In this document: positions 36,405-44,553 of the stretch, piece by piece | Position numbering within the stretch: position 1 is the stretch's first letter | How the letters are laid out: every line of letters starts with the position of its first letter | Source: Bradyrhizobium sp. Rc3b | Lineage (GTDB): Bacteria; Pseudomonadota; Alphaproteobacteria; Rhizobiales; Xanthobacteraceae | Length of the DNA: 64,000 nt | Reading direction: 5' to 3' | NCBI RefSeq assembly: GCF_900114915.1 | Contig: NZ_FOUS01000002.1 | Span: 310,001-374,000, forward strand | Made by a program: the position numbers and the translations under genes | Notes under the pieces: generated by a model | What the model was told of the DNA's origin: nothing | Database searches by the model: none | What the model saw: only the letters and a program-made list of their open reading frames with translations

Positions 36405-37094
36405 TTACGTCTTGCCCGGCCATTTGGCGCGGTAGCGGATTTCGCTGCCGTCGGCGAGCCGCCGCCAGGTCCCGAACCCCGGCGTATGCGGCGCCCGGGC
36501 CGTCAAGTCGATCGGATAGATTCGGCTCGGTTGGCCCTCGATATTGACAGCGAGCTGCCGGTGCGAGGTTCGAAACGCGAGCTCGACTTCGCCTGCGATG
36601 ACGGGCTGGTCGCCGTCACGATAGAAGGCGGCCGGGGTCACTTCGCCCGGCATCGTGTTGAGGTCGGTCTGCAATTCGATGGTGATGCCCTGGGCCGATG
36701 TCGGCACCGCGACCCCGGCCGGAAAACGGACCTCAAATACGAGCAGGGGATTGCCGCCGTTCCGGTTGAGCCATGGCGTCGCAGTCGCATAGGCGTAGGC
36801 GACGTAGATGCCGATCCCGGCGACGCAGAGCAGGACGACGACGCCGAGAGACTTCAGGCTGTTGCGCGCGATGCTGCCATTGCCTGCGTCGTGGCCTGAA
36901 CGCCTCACCAGCCAGTTGGCAAACACAGCGCCGGCGATCGCGCCGATGGGGGAGTAAACGAACAGGCCCAATAGACCCGAGGTGATCGGGTCCGCGCGGT
37001 TGCCGAAATCGAACAGGGAAAACAGCACAAAGATCGCGACATAGCCCGCCACCGCGCCAGCAACGCCGACGGCTATTCGCGATGAGTTCTTCAT
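36405..37094 (-). CDS. Hypothetical membrane protein
   Basis: A 229-residue protein with three helices in the first 105 residues (IAVGVAGAVAGYVAIFVLF, SGLLGLFVYSPIGAIAGAVFA, SLGVVVLLCVAGIGIYVAYAY). A soluble, probably periplasmic beta-rich domain of about 120 residues follows (LLVFEVRFPAGVAVPTS; QPVIAGEVELAFRTSHRQL). I do not recognise a family. It lies just outside the enamidase gene on the same strand, but a gap of about 125 bases separates the two, so co-transcription is uncertain. Confidence 0.65.
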   Translation of the reverse strand: MKNSSRIAVGVAGAVAGYVAIFVLFSLFDFGNRADPITSGLLGLFVYSPIGAIAGAVFANWLVRRSGHDAGNGSIARNSLKSLGVVVLLCVAGIGIYVAYAYATATPWLNRNGGNPLLVFEVRFPAGVAVPTSAQGITIELQTDLNTMPGEVTPAAFYRDGDQPVIAGEVELAFRTSHRQLAVNIEGQPSRIYPIDLTARAPHTPGFGTWRRLADGSEIRYRAKWPGKT

Positions 37095-37219
37095 GTTTCC
37101 CTCGATCGTCCAGCAATGAAATGCCGCCGCCGGGGGCTGCCTGCGTTAGACGCAGCAGGTCGCAGACTTGTTCAACGCCATCGAGGGGCGATGCCGAGCG
37201 GTGTGCCGCTCCGTCTGCG

Positions 37220-38416
37220 TCACTTCGCCACCACCTCCGGCACTTTCCCCGCGGGCGGCGTGTTCCGGCTGCGCTGGGTGCGCACGATGCCGTCGATGAT
37301 AGTCATGCCGATGCCCGGGAGGTCGCCGAGCTGGACGCTCTCCAGGATGTTCTTGCCTGGCGAGTGTTGGGCCTTGTCCATGATGACGAAGTCGGCGGAA
37401 CGGCCGACTTCAATGAGGCCGCAATCGAGCTCGCGCATCCGGGCGGTGTTGCCGGTGGCGAGACAGAACGCAAGCTCGGCCGGCAGCTCGCCGAGCGAGG
37501 ACAGCATCGAGACCATGCGCAAAATGCCGAGCGGCTGCACGCCGGAGCCGGCGGGCGCGTCGGTACCGAGGATGACCCGGTGCAGATCGCCCATCTCGCG
37601 CGCGGTGCGCAGCGTGAACAGAGCGGAGCGCTCGTTGCCGTTATGCACGAGCTCGAGGCCGCGCTTGCAGCCCTCGCAGATGCAGCGGATCTGATCGTCG
37701 GGCAGGGCGGTGTGACCGCCGTTGATGTGGCCGACCACGTCGGTATCGGCCTCCAGCACCACGTCCTTGTCGATCAGGCCGGAGCCGGGGATCGAGGGGC
37801 CGCCGGTGTGGATGGTGCTCTGGATGCCGTATTTGCGTGCCCAGCCGACCATCTTGCGTGCAGTGGGACCGTCCTTGACGCCGCCGAGGCCGACCTCGCC
37901 GAGCAGCTTGACGCCGGCGGCGGCCAGCTCCTTGAAGTCCTCCTCGACCATCTCGCATTCGATCACCGGCGCACCGGCGTGAACCTTCACGCCGCCGGGG
38001 CGCAAATTCCAGAATGCGCGCTGCGCAAAGATCGCCATCGCCTTCAGCCCGACGACGTCGCGGGGGCGGCCGGGCATGTGCACCTCGCCGGCGGAGATCA
38101 TGGTGGTAACGCCGCCGTGGAGGTTGCTGTCGATCCACCCGATCTGGTTCTGACGCGGCGTCCAGTCGCCCGCCACAGGGTGGACGTGGCTGTCGATCAG
38201 GCCCGGCGCGACCGTGGTCCCGTTGGCCTCGACGATCGTGGTCGCGCCTTCGATGTCGATGTCCTTGAAGCGGCCGATCGCGGTGATCTTGCCGTTCTCG
38301 GCGACGATGGTGTCGCCATCCAGGATCGGCTTTTCCAGGGCGCCGGACAGGATCAGGCCGATATTCCGGATCACGAGCTTCGAGGGTCCGGTGGCCTGGG
38401 GTGCGTCATGCGCCAT
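37220..38416 (-). CDS. ena: Enamidase (6-oxo-1,4,5,6-tetrahydronicotinate amidohydrolase)
   Basis: A 398-residue amidohydrolase-superfamily enzyme. Metal-binding His77 and His79 are in DSHVHP. GEVGLGGVKDGP, IHTGGPSIPGSG, VGHINGGHTAL and ILGTDAPAGSGVQPLG provide further ligands and the catalytic Asp. HGGVTTMISAGEVHMPGRP and the C-terminal SRNTPPAGK are close to my memory of Eubacterium barkeri enamidase, which opens the tetrahydropyridine ring to 2-formylglutarate and ammonia. AGGAG precedes ATG 38416. It diverges from the ferredoxin reductase gene across a shared operator region that matches the hnr promoter. Confidence 0.85.
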   Translation of the reverse strand: MAHDAPQATGPSKLVIRNIGLILSGALEKPILDGDTIVAENGKITAIGRFKDIDIEGATTIVEANGTTVAPGLIDSHVHPVAGDWTPRQNQIGWIDSNLHGGVTTMISAGEVHMPGRPRDVVGLKAMAIFAQRAFWNLRPGGVKVHAGAPVIECEMVEEDFKELAAAGVKLLGEVGLGGVKDGPTARKMVGWARKYGIQSTIHTGGPSIPGSGLIDKDVVLEADTDVVGHINGGHTALPDDQIRCICEGCKRGLELVHNGNERSALFTLRTAREMGDLHRVILGTDAPAGSGVQPLGILRMVSMLSSLGELPAELAFCLATGNTARMRELDCGLIEVGRSADFVIMDKAQHSPGKNILESVQLGDLPGIGMTIIDGIVRTQRSRNTPPAGKVPEVVAK

Positions 38417-38465
38417 GGAAGGGGCTCCTTATTCCTAACTGCAACGCTTTCGATCTTGGGCAGCC

Positions 38466-38522
38466 TTGACCGCGGGATCAAGCAGGATTATTCATTAGTA
38501 TACGAATGATCGTGTACAAACG
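38466..38522. promoter_or_regulatory. Divergent promoter/operator between enamidase and ferredoxin reductase genes
   Basis: On the plus strand TTGACC (38466-38471) and TATTCA (38489-38494) form a -35/-10 pair with 17-base spacing. The operator TTAGTATACGAATGAT follows at once (38495-38510) and differs from the hnr operator at 27501 in one base. GTGTACAAACG at 38512-38522 repeats half of the nicA operator. On the minus strand, TATACT within the operator could serve as the enamidase -10. Both operator types of the nicotinate genes therefore meet here. Confidence 0.65.
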
Positions 38523-38573
38523 ACGCATAGCTGCCCGCCTCGGAACCGCATTGGAAGCGACAGGGAAGGTGAG

Positions 38574-39347
38574 ATGAGCAATTTCAACCAGGAAAGCGTT
38601 TTGAGCGTCCACCACTGGACCGATACGCTGTTCTCCTTCAAGACCACGCGCAGCCCGACTTTCCGCTTCCGCAACGGCGAATTCACCATGATCGGGCTCA
38701 AGGTCGGCGAGAAGCCGCTGCTGCGGGCCTACAGCGTCGCCAGCGCCAATTACGAGGACACGCTGGAGTTCTTCTCGATCAAGGTGCCGGACGGTCCGCT
38801 GACCTCGCGGCTCCAGCATTTGAGGGAAGGCGACGAGATCATCGTCAGCCGCAAGGCCACCGGCACGCTGGTGATCGACAATCTGGAGGAGGGGCGCAAC
38901 CTCTACCTCATCGGCACCGGCACGGGCCTTGCGCCGTTCCTGAGCGTGATCAAGGACCCCGAGACCTATGAGCGGTTCGAGAAGGTCGTGCTGTTGCATG
39001 GCTGCCGGCACGTCAAGGAGCTCGCCTATGGCGAGATGATCACCGAGACGCTGCCGAAGGACGAACTGATCGGCGAGTACATTCAGAATCAGCTGATCTA
39101 TTATCCGACCGTGACGCGTGATCCCTTCCGCAACCGCGGCCGCATCACCGACCTCATCACCACAGGCAAGCTGTTCGCCGATATTGGCCTGCCGGCGCTG
39201 GAGGCCGCCCACGACCGCGTCATGATTTGCGGCAGCCCGGCACTGGTCGCTGATACCCGCGTGCTCCTGGGTGAGCGCGGCTTTATCGAGGGCAATCACG
39301 GCGAGCCGGCCCAATTCGTGGTCGAAAAGGCCTTTGCCGAGCGCTAA
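38574..39347 (+). CDS. fpr: Ferredoxin--NADP+ reductase (bacterial FPR type)
   Basis: A 257-residue FAD protein. The FAD-binding motif is RAYSVASANYEDTLEFFSI, the NADP-binding loop GTGTGLAPFLSVI, and MICGSPALVADTRVLL precedes the C-terminal VEKAFAER typical of alphaproteobacterial FPR. It exchanges electrons between NADPH and ferredoxin. The promoter region it shares with enamidase carries the same operator as hnr. The likely job is to supply low-potential electrons for the ring reduction, although FPRs also serve oxidative-stress defence. GGGAAGGTGAG gives the ribosome site. No ferredoxin gene is nearby. Confidence 0.93.
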   Translation: MSNFNQESVLSVHHWTDTLFSFKTTRSPTFRFRNGEFTMIGLKVGEKPLLRAYSVASANYEDTLEFFSIKVPDGPLTSRLQHLREGDEIIVSRKATGTLVIDNLEEGRNLYLIGTGTGLAPFLSVIKDPETYERFEKVVLLHGCRHVKELAYGEMITETLPKDELIGEYIQNQLIYYPTVTRDPFRNRGRITDLITTGKLFADIGLPALEAAHDRVMICGSPALVADTRVLLGERGFIEGNHGEPAQFVVEKAFAER

Positions 39348-39452
39348 CGCGCAATTCTAGCTTGAGAAGACCGCATTTTCGCCGCGTGGGGCCCGTTGCG
39401 GCGCCGATTCGGCGCTTGATACACTGTGGGAACGAATCAGCGGAGTTCCCAC

Positions 39453-39779
39453 ATGGTTGCGGACAGCGACAGCAACATCGCCTGGCACCGGGTCCAGTTG
39501 AAGAAGAACCGCGCCGAGTTGAAGGCGCTGGAGACGGCGCGCTTTACGATGGGCGAGATCGCCTCCTCGAAGCGGAACGGCCAGACCCAGAAGGCGATCG
39601 CGGAACTCAAGCGCAAGATCGTCCAGTCCGAGCGCGTGATCGCCGATCACGACAAGCGCACGCGCCGTCCGCTCGGCACCGACATGCAGAGCCTCAGCAA
39701 CGGCAGTTGGAGCCATTGGGACGCCTATACCAACCAGCAGCAGCGCAAGACCGGCCAGCGCTCGCCGGGGCGTGGATAG
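39453..39779 (+). CDS. Hypothetical hydrophilic helical protein
   Basis: A 108-residue charged protein: MVADSDSNIAWHRVQLKKNR is followed by a long helix rich in Lys, Glu and Arg (AELKRKIVQSERVIADHDKR) that may form a coiled coil, and a Gln/Ser-rich tail. ATG 39453 is preceded by GGAG. No family recognised. It stands between the ferredoxin reductase and P450 genes without obvious linkage to either. Confidence 0.6.
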   Translation: MVADSDSNIAWHRVQLKKNRAELKALETARFTMGEIASSKRNGQTQKAIAELKRKIVQSERVIADHDKRTRRPLGTDMQSLSNGSWSHWDAYTNQQQRKTGQRSPGRG

Positions 39780-39867
39780 ATCGCCGTCTCCTCGCGCGGG
39801 TTCCGACTTGCGGGTTGGCCCGCGCATACCATCTGGGTGAGACGCCAACAATCACTCCGGTGATCCC

Positions 39868-41136
39868 ATGACAGCGCGCCTCGATTTTACCAGCGAGGCC
39901 TTCTTTCGCGATCCGCCCAAGGCGATCGCGGCGTTGCGCATGTCCGGTCCTCTCGTCGCGACGCGATTTCCTCTGGTCGGCGATGTCTGGATCACCACGA
40001 CCCATGACGCGACGGCTCAGGTGCTGAAGGACGGCGCTACCTTCACGCTGCGCAAGGAGGATGGCGACGTTGCGGCTCTGCGCTGGTGGATGCCGAGCTT
40101 CGTCAGAACCATCGCCAACAACATGCTGACGATGGACGAGCCTGACCATACCAGGCTCCGCAGCATCGTGGACGAGGCCTTTCGCCGTCGTGCCATCGTC
40201 GCGATGGAGCCGCGCATCCGTGCCATTGCCGACGGCCTGGCCGACGAGCTGTTCGCGGAGGGACGGCCAGCCGATCTAATCCAGCGCTACGCGCGCATCC
40301 TGCCGCTCGCAGTGATCTCCGAGCTTCTGGGATTGCCTCTGGCCGACCGGCCCAAATTCATCGCCTGGGGCAACGCGATGTCCTCGCTGACGAATGTCGT
40401 CAGCTTCTTCCGCTTGCTGTGGGCGTTCCGAAAGATGCGGAGCTACCTGGAGCAGCAATTGCAGGCCGCGCGCGTGCAGGGCGGCGAAGGCCTGATCGCC
40501 GAACTGGTCCAGGTCGAGCGCGAGGGTGCCCGGATCACGCCGGATGAAATGGTCTCGATGGTGTTTCTGCTGCTTGCAGCCGGCTCTGAGACGACCACGC
40601 ATCTCATCAGCGGTTCCGCCTACGAGCTGCTCAGAAGTCCTGGCCTCCGCAATTGGCTGGAGCAGGATTGGAGCCGCGCCGGTCTCGCCGTCGAGGAGTT
40701 CCTGCGTTTCGTCTCCCCGGTGCAATTTTCAAAACCGCGCTATGTGCGGCGGGACGTCGAGGTCGAAGGCGTGCGTCTGAAGAAGGGCGACCGTGTCATG
40801 GTGATGCTCGCCGCCGCCAATATGGATCCGGCGATGCATGATCGTCCCGAAAGCCTCGATCTCGAGCGCAAGCCGAACCGTCACCTCTCGTTCGGGACGG
40901 GAATCCATTTCTGCCTCGGCCATCAGCTTGCGCGGATCGAGGCGGCCTGCGCGCTGGAAGCGCTGTTCGTGCGCTGGCCGAAACTTGGTCTGGCCGTCGA
41001 CCCCTCGCAGATCCATTGGCGCAAGCGCCCGGGGATTCGCATGATTGCGAAGCTTCCCGTCACGGCCGAGATCCACGGAACATTTGCCGCTGCGGCGCCA
41101 GCGATGGCTGATCGTTCTCCCGTGCGGGCGGAGTGA
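39868..41136 (+). CDS. Cytochrome P450
   Basis: A 422-residue soluble bacterial P450. The heme-thiolate loop is FGTGIHFCLGHQLARIE with Cys349. The I-helix oxygen-activation motif is LLAAGSETTTHLI. The K-helix Glu-x-x-Arg is seen in VEEFLRFVSP, followed by YVRRDVEVEGVRLKKGDRV. Residues TMDEPDHTRLRSIVDEAF fit the C-helix WxxxR region of the CYP102/107-like bacterial group. It needs a ferredoxin and reductase; fpr lies 520 bases upstream but has its own operator. Substrate unknown. Confidence 0.95.
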   Translation: MTARLDFTSEAFFRDPPKAIAALRMSGPLVATRFPLVGDVWITTTHDATAQVLKDGATFTLRKEDGDVAALRWWMPSFVRTIANNMLTMDEPDHTRLRSIVDEAFRRRAIVAMEPRIRAIADGLADELFAEGRPADLIQRYARILPLAVISELLGLPLADRPKFIAWGNAMSSLTNVVSFFRLLWAFRKMRSYLEQQLQAARVQGGEGLIAELVQVEREGARITPDEMVSMVFLLLAAGSETTTHLISGSAYELLRSPGLRNWLEQDWSRAGLAVEEFLRFVSPVQFSKPRYVRRDVEVEGVRLKKGDRVMVMLAAANMDPAMHDRPESLDLERKPNRHLSFGTGIHFCLGHQLARIEAACALEALFVRWPKLGLAVDPSQIHWRKRPGIRMIAKLPVTAEIHGTFAAAAPAMADRSPVRAE

Positions 41137-41276
41137 AGCTCTCTCCTTCGGCAAATCGTCGCTGACCATGATCCGCTCGGAACGGCCTGCGGCGCTTGCT
41201 GTTGTCCACCGGGACCTGAGGCACGCGACGGAACAGTTCCGGGCCCAGAAGTCCCATCTCTCGAAGAGGTTGGATC

Positions 41277-41462
41277 ATGACCAGCAAAATGCCGAATGTT
41301 CCGCCGGCCAATCAGAGCCGGAAGGGAACTGGCGACACCAAGCAAACATCGGCCGATCAGACTCCGCGCGGTCAGCAGCGCGCGGAAAATCCGGACCAAC
41401 AGGGACAGCAAGGCAACATCAGGCAGAACACGACCAATCAGGGATACCAGCAAGACCGTTGA
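41277..41462 (+). CDS. Small hydrophilic disordered protein
   Basis: A 61-residue protein with almost no hydrophobic residues, rich in Gln, Asn, Lys and Pro (NQSRKGTGDTKQTSADQTPR; QQGQQGNIRQNTTNQGYQQD). AGAGG seven bases before ATG 41277 supports translation. It is the first of three small hydrophilic genes in a row that end at a strong terminator. The composition suggests an intrinsically disordered protein, perhaps stress-related. No family recognised. Confidence 0.6.
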   Translation: MTSKMPNVPPANQSRKGTGDTKQTSADQTPRGQQRAENPDQQGQQGNIRQNTTNQGYQQDR

Positions 41463-41475
41463 GGAGGCGACATTC

Positions 41476-41676
41476 ATGTCGACATCCACCAAGACACCCA
41501 ACAGTATTCGCCAGGGCGGCCCCGGCGCATCGCATGAGAACGCGAAGGCGCCGCTGGAAGTGAAGAAGCCGCCTGCGGACGATGAGCAGCGAAGCCACAG
41601 CCGCGTCTCCGGTGGTGGAGGCGAGCAGGATTCCCATCACCGCCACGATGCGGCCGGCAAGGGCGGCGGCAGATAG
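41476..41676 (+). CDS. Small hydrophilic disordered protein
   Basis: A 66-residue protein, MSTSTKTPNSIRQGGPGASH to RHDAAGKGGGR, rich in Gly, Ser, His and charged residues. GAGGAGG at 41461-41467, eight bases before ATG 41476, is a strong ribosome site. It starts 13 bases after the previous small gene. It looks disordered, and the His-rich end (SHHRHD) might bind metal. No family recognised. Confidence 0.6.
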   Translation: MSTSTKTPNSIRQGGPGASHENAKAPLEVKKPPADDEQRSHSRVSGGGGEQDSHHRHDAAGKGGGR

Positions 41677-41739
41677 ACCACAGCAGCCGCCGCGACCAAT
41701 GCCGGTACAACGGACCTACCGAGCCAAGAGGAGAGACTG

Positions 41740-41982
41740 ATGCCAAGTGGGCACGGCAGCAAGACGCACTTCAGATCCGGCATGCATGGCAAGGGCGACG
41801 GCACCGGTGCATTGACCGATGTGCCCAAGGAGAAGATCGGCGATAACATGGTCCTGTCCAACCGCGACAAGGCCCAGCATTCGGACATTCGCGGCATGGA
41901 CGGCAAGTCCATTCAGACCGAACAGTATCAGGATCACGCAGCCAACCGGCTCGACGAGACGCCGGAGACTGATGAGACCTGA
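41740..41982 (+). CDS. Small hydrophilic disordered protein
   Basis: An 80-residue polar protein (MPSGHGSKTHFRSGMHGKGD, later DKAQHSDIRGMDGKSIQTEQ). GAGGAGAG precedes ATG 41740. It is the last of the three small genes and is followed 25 bases later by a rho-independent terminator. Low hydrophobicity and many Gly/Asp residues suggest a disordered protein. No family recognised; the three may be induced together under stress. Confidence 0.62.
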   Translation: MPSGHGSKTHFRSGMHGKGDGTGALTDVPKEKIGDNMVLSNRDKAQHSDIRGMDGKSIQTEQYQDHAANRLDETPETDET

Positions 41983-42007
41983 GAGGGGCGTTCCTCCCGC
42001 TGAACTC

Positions 42008-42038
42008 GCGGACCGGTCTTCAGCCGGTCCGCTTTTTT
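42008..42038 (+). terminator. Rho-independent terminator of the small-gene unit
   Basis: A perfect 9-base stem GCGGACCGG / CCGGTCCGC with a 7-base loop is followed by six T. It ends plus-strand transcription after 41982 and overlaps the last bases of the convergent DUF763 gene. In the other direction there is no T run. Confidence 0.9.
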
Positions 42039-43270
42039 GTCGGCACGAGGTCGCGCTCCCAGCCGAACACGGAGCGGCCGTCGAGGTCGGGTGAGGCCGC
42101 ACGCTCGCCGGCGATATAGGTCTCGACCGACGGGCCGCGCGCGGTGCGTTCCAGCCGACGCGCCTGGTCGTCGAGGCGCCTGATCGCCTGCATCTCTTCG
42201 TCACGTCCGAGCTTGGCGCTCTGGATCGCGCCCTTCAGCACGCGAATGGTCTCGTCGTAGACCTTGATCGGGACAGGGTAGGGATGCCGATCCTTGCCGC
42301 CATGGGCGAGCGAGAAGCGCGCGGGATCCTTGAAGCGATAGGGCGCGCCGTGCACGACCTCGGCGACCATCGCCAGTGAGCGCACGGTGCGCGCGCCGAC
42401 GCCGGGCGTCAGCAGCAGCTCCGGGAAATCGATCGGGCCGCGCTCGGCGGCTGCGGCGAGGGTGCCGTGCAGGCGCCGCGCGAACACATCCTTCGGCCGG
42501 ACATCGTGATGCGCGGGCATGATCAGATGCGGCAGCATGGCCTGCGCAGGCTCAGGCGCAGTCCCGGTGAGCCGCTCGAATTCAGTGAGGATGCGATCGG
42601 GGCCGAGATCGCTGAGGAGCTCGAGCTGCGCGTTGCGCGAGACATCGGCGCGGTGGTCGGTCAGATTGACGATCTCGCCTTGTTGCGGACCGTCGATCGC
42701 GCTGTGCGGCGTATCGACAAAGCTCTTCAGCGCCTCGGAATGCCAGTGATAGCGGCGGGCCTGCCGCTTGTCGCCGTTCATGCCCTGCTGCACCACCGTC
42801 CATTTGCCGTCGGCGGTCACGAAGAAGCCGTGGAGATAGAGATCGAAGCCGTCCTGCACGGCCGCGCTGTCGACCTTCGCCACCAGGCGGCTGGCGCGGG
42901 TCAGCTTTGCGCCGTCGAATCCGACGCGGTCGCCGAGCTGCATCAACTCGTCCGGCGTCTTGCGCGAATGCTGGCCGCGTCCGCCACAGACATAGATGCC
43001 AAGCTCATCCTGAAGCGGCCCGAGCCCGCGCTTCAGCGCGCCGATTACGGATGTGGTGATGCCGGAGGAGTGCCAGTCCATTCCCATCACGGCGCCGAAC
43101 GACTGGAACCAGAATGGATGCGACAGCCGCTGAAGAAACGCATCGCGGCCGTAATGATGCACGATCGCCTGCGTGACGATCGATCCGAGCGAAGCCATGC
43201 GGCTCGCAAGCCACGGCGGAACCCGCCCGGTGTGCAAGGGAAGATCGGCGCTGCCGGTACGTCTGGTCAT
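42020..43270 (-). CDS. DUF763 protein
   Basis: A 416-residue protein of the DUF763 family: RTGSADLPLHTGRVPPWLASRM opens it, GIYVCGGRGQHSRKTPDEL and FDLYLHGFFVTADGKWTVVQQGMN follow, and a helix-hairpin-helix LLLTPGVGARTVRSLAMVAEVVHG lies near residue 285. The hairpin suggests DNA binding. The family is found in archaea and scattered bacteria, and a nuclease-like role has been suspected, but its function is not established. It is transcribed alone. Its 3' end overlaps the terminator of the small genes. Confidence 0.88.
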   Translation of the reverse strand: MTRRTGSADLPLHTGRVPPWLASRMASLGSIVTQAIVHHYGRDAFLQRLSHPFWFQSFGAVMGMDWHSSGITTSVIGALKRGLGPLQDELGIYVCGGRGQHSRKTPDELMQLGDRVGFDGAKLTRASRLVAKVDSAAVQDGFDLYLHGFFVTADGKWTVVQQGMNGDKRQARRYHWHSEALKSFVDTPHSAIDGPQQGEIVNLTDHRADVSRNAQLELLSDLGPDRILTEFERLTGTAPEPAQAMLPHLIMPAHHDVRPKDVFARRLHGTLAAAAERGPIDFPELLLTPGVGARTVRSLAMVAEVVHGAPYRFKDPARFSLAHGGKDRHPYPVPIKVYDETIRVLKGAIQSAKLGRDEEMQAIRRLDDQARRLERTARGPSVETYIAGERAASPDLDGRSVFGWERDLVPTKKRTG

Positions 43271-43398
43271 CGTGCCCCTAAATTAGCGCAGTTCGGCGAC
43301 GGTTGCATCTGCGGAATGCTGCGTTGCACGAGAGAGGGGAGCCAAGCCGGCCGGGAGGCGTTGAGCGGGCTACGCAAATGCAATGACGGGGACAATCG

Positions 43399-44541
43399 AT
43401 GAATCTGCAGGCCCTGATGGCCGACATCGACAGGATGTTCGGCTGGATACCGTCGTGGTTTGTCGGCCTCGGTCTGGTTCTCGGCGCGATCTTGCTTGCG
43501 CTGTTCGTCTACCGGGTCGCCGTATGGCTGCTCGCGCGCGCCTTCGGAACCCGCCTTCCGCTGCTGAGCGTATTCATCGATCGCACCGCGGGCCCGGCCC
43601 AACTGGCGCTTTGCCTGGCGGCCGTCGCATTGGTCCTGCCGCTTGCCCCGCTCGACGACATGATCCGCACGCCGCTGATGCGCCTGTTCGTCGTGGCCGT
43701 CATCGCCCTGATCGGCTGGATCTCGATCCGGGTCGTGGACATGAGCGCGGCGCGGTACTTGCAGAATTTCCGCGATGTCACCGAGAATTTCGTCGCGCGC
43801 AAGCACGTCACGCAAGTTCGCGTGTTCAAGCGGGTCACCGATACCATCATCGTCGTCATTACGGTGTCCACCGCGCTGATGACGTTCGATTCGGTGAGGC
43901 AATACGGCGTCAGCCTGTTCGCCTCCGCCGGCGCGGCCGGCATCATCGTCGGTCTTGCCGCACGGCCGCTGCTCAGCAACCTGATCGCCGGCCTGCAGAT
44001 TGCGATCACGCAGCCGATCCGCATCGAGGATGCCGTGATCATCGAGAACGAATGGGGCTGGGTGGAGGACATCGCCTCGACCTATGTCGTGATCCGGCTG
44101 TGGGACTGGCGCCGCATGGTGGTACCGCTGTCCTACTTCATCGAAAAGCCGTTCCAGAACTGGACCCGCGACACCGCCTCCCTGATCGGCGTGATCGCGC
44201 TGCACGTCGATTATCGCGCCGACGTGCCGCGCATCCGGCGTTGGCTGGAGGATGCCGTGAAGCAGTCCAAGCTCTGGGATGGCGCGGTGGTCAATCTCCA
44301 GGTGATCGACGCGGACTCCCGGACCATCGAGCTACGTGCGCTGGTCAGCGCAAGAAACGCGCCGCAATCCTGGGACCTGCGCTGCGAGATCAGGGAAAAG
44401 CTCGTCGCCTTCATCCGCGACGAGATGCCGGAGGCGCTGCCGCGCGAGCGCGCGATCCTGATCCCGTCGGCCGACGATGATGCCGATCTCCTGCGGCCCG
44501 TCGCGCGGCCGGAGAAGATGCGGGCGAGCGCGCATAATTGA
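43399..44541 (+). CDS. MscS-family mechanosensitive channel
   Basis: A 380-residue inner-membrane protein with four N-terminal helices. The pore helix and beta domain of MscS follow: SLFASAGAAGIIVGLAARPLLSNLIAGLQIAITQPIRIEDAVII, then WGWVEDIASTYVVIRLWDWRRMVVPLSYFIEKPFQNW. It should open under membrane tension to release ions and solutes. It is a stand-alone gene with GGGGACAAT before the ATG. The larger N-terminal region, compared with E. coli MscS, places it in the YnaI/YbdG-like medium-size group. Confidence 0.92.
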   Translation: MNLQALMADIDRMFGWIPSWFVGLGLVLGAILLALFVYRVAVWLLARAFGTRLPLLSVFIDRTAGPAQLALCLAAVALVLPLAPLDDMIRTPLMRLFVVAVIALIGWISIRVVDMSAARYLQNFRDVTENFVARKHVTQVRVFKRVTDTIIVVITVSTALMTFDSVRQYGVSLFASAGAAGIIVGLAARPLLSNLIAGLQIAITQPIRIEDAVIIENEWGWVEDIASTYVVIRLWDWRRMVVPLSYFIEKPFQNWTRDTASLIGVIALHVDYRADVPRIRRWLEDAVKQSKLWDGAVVNLQVIDADSRTIELRALVSARNAPQSWDLRCEIREKLVAFIRDEMPEALPRERAILIPSADDDADLLRPVARPEKMRASAHN

Positions 44542-44553
44542 CCGTCCGAGCGA

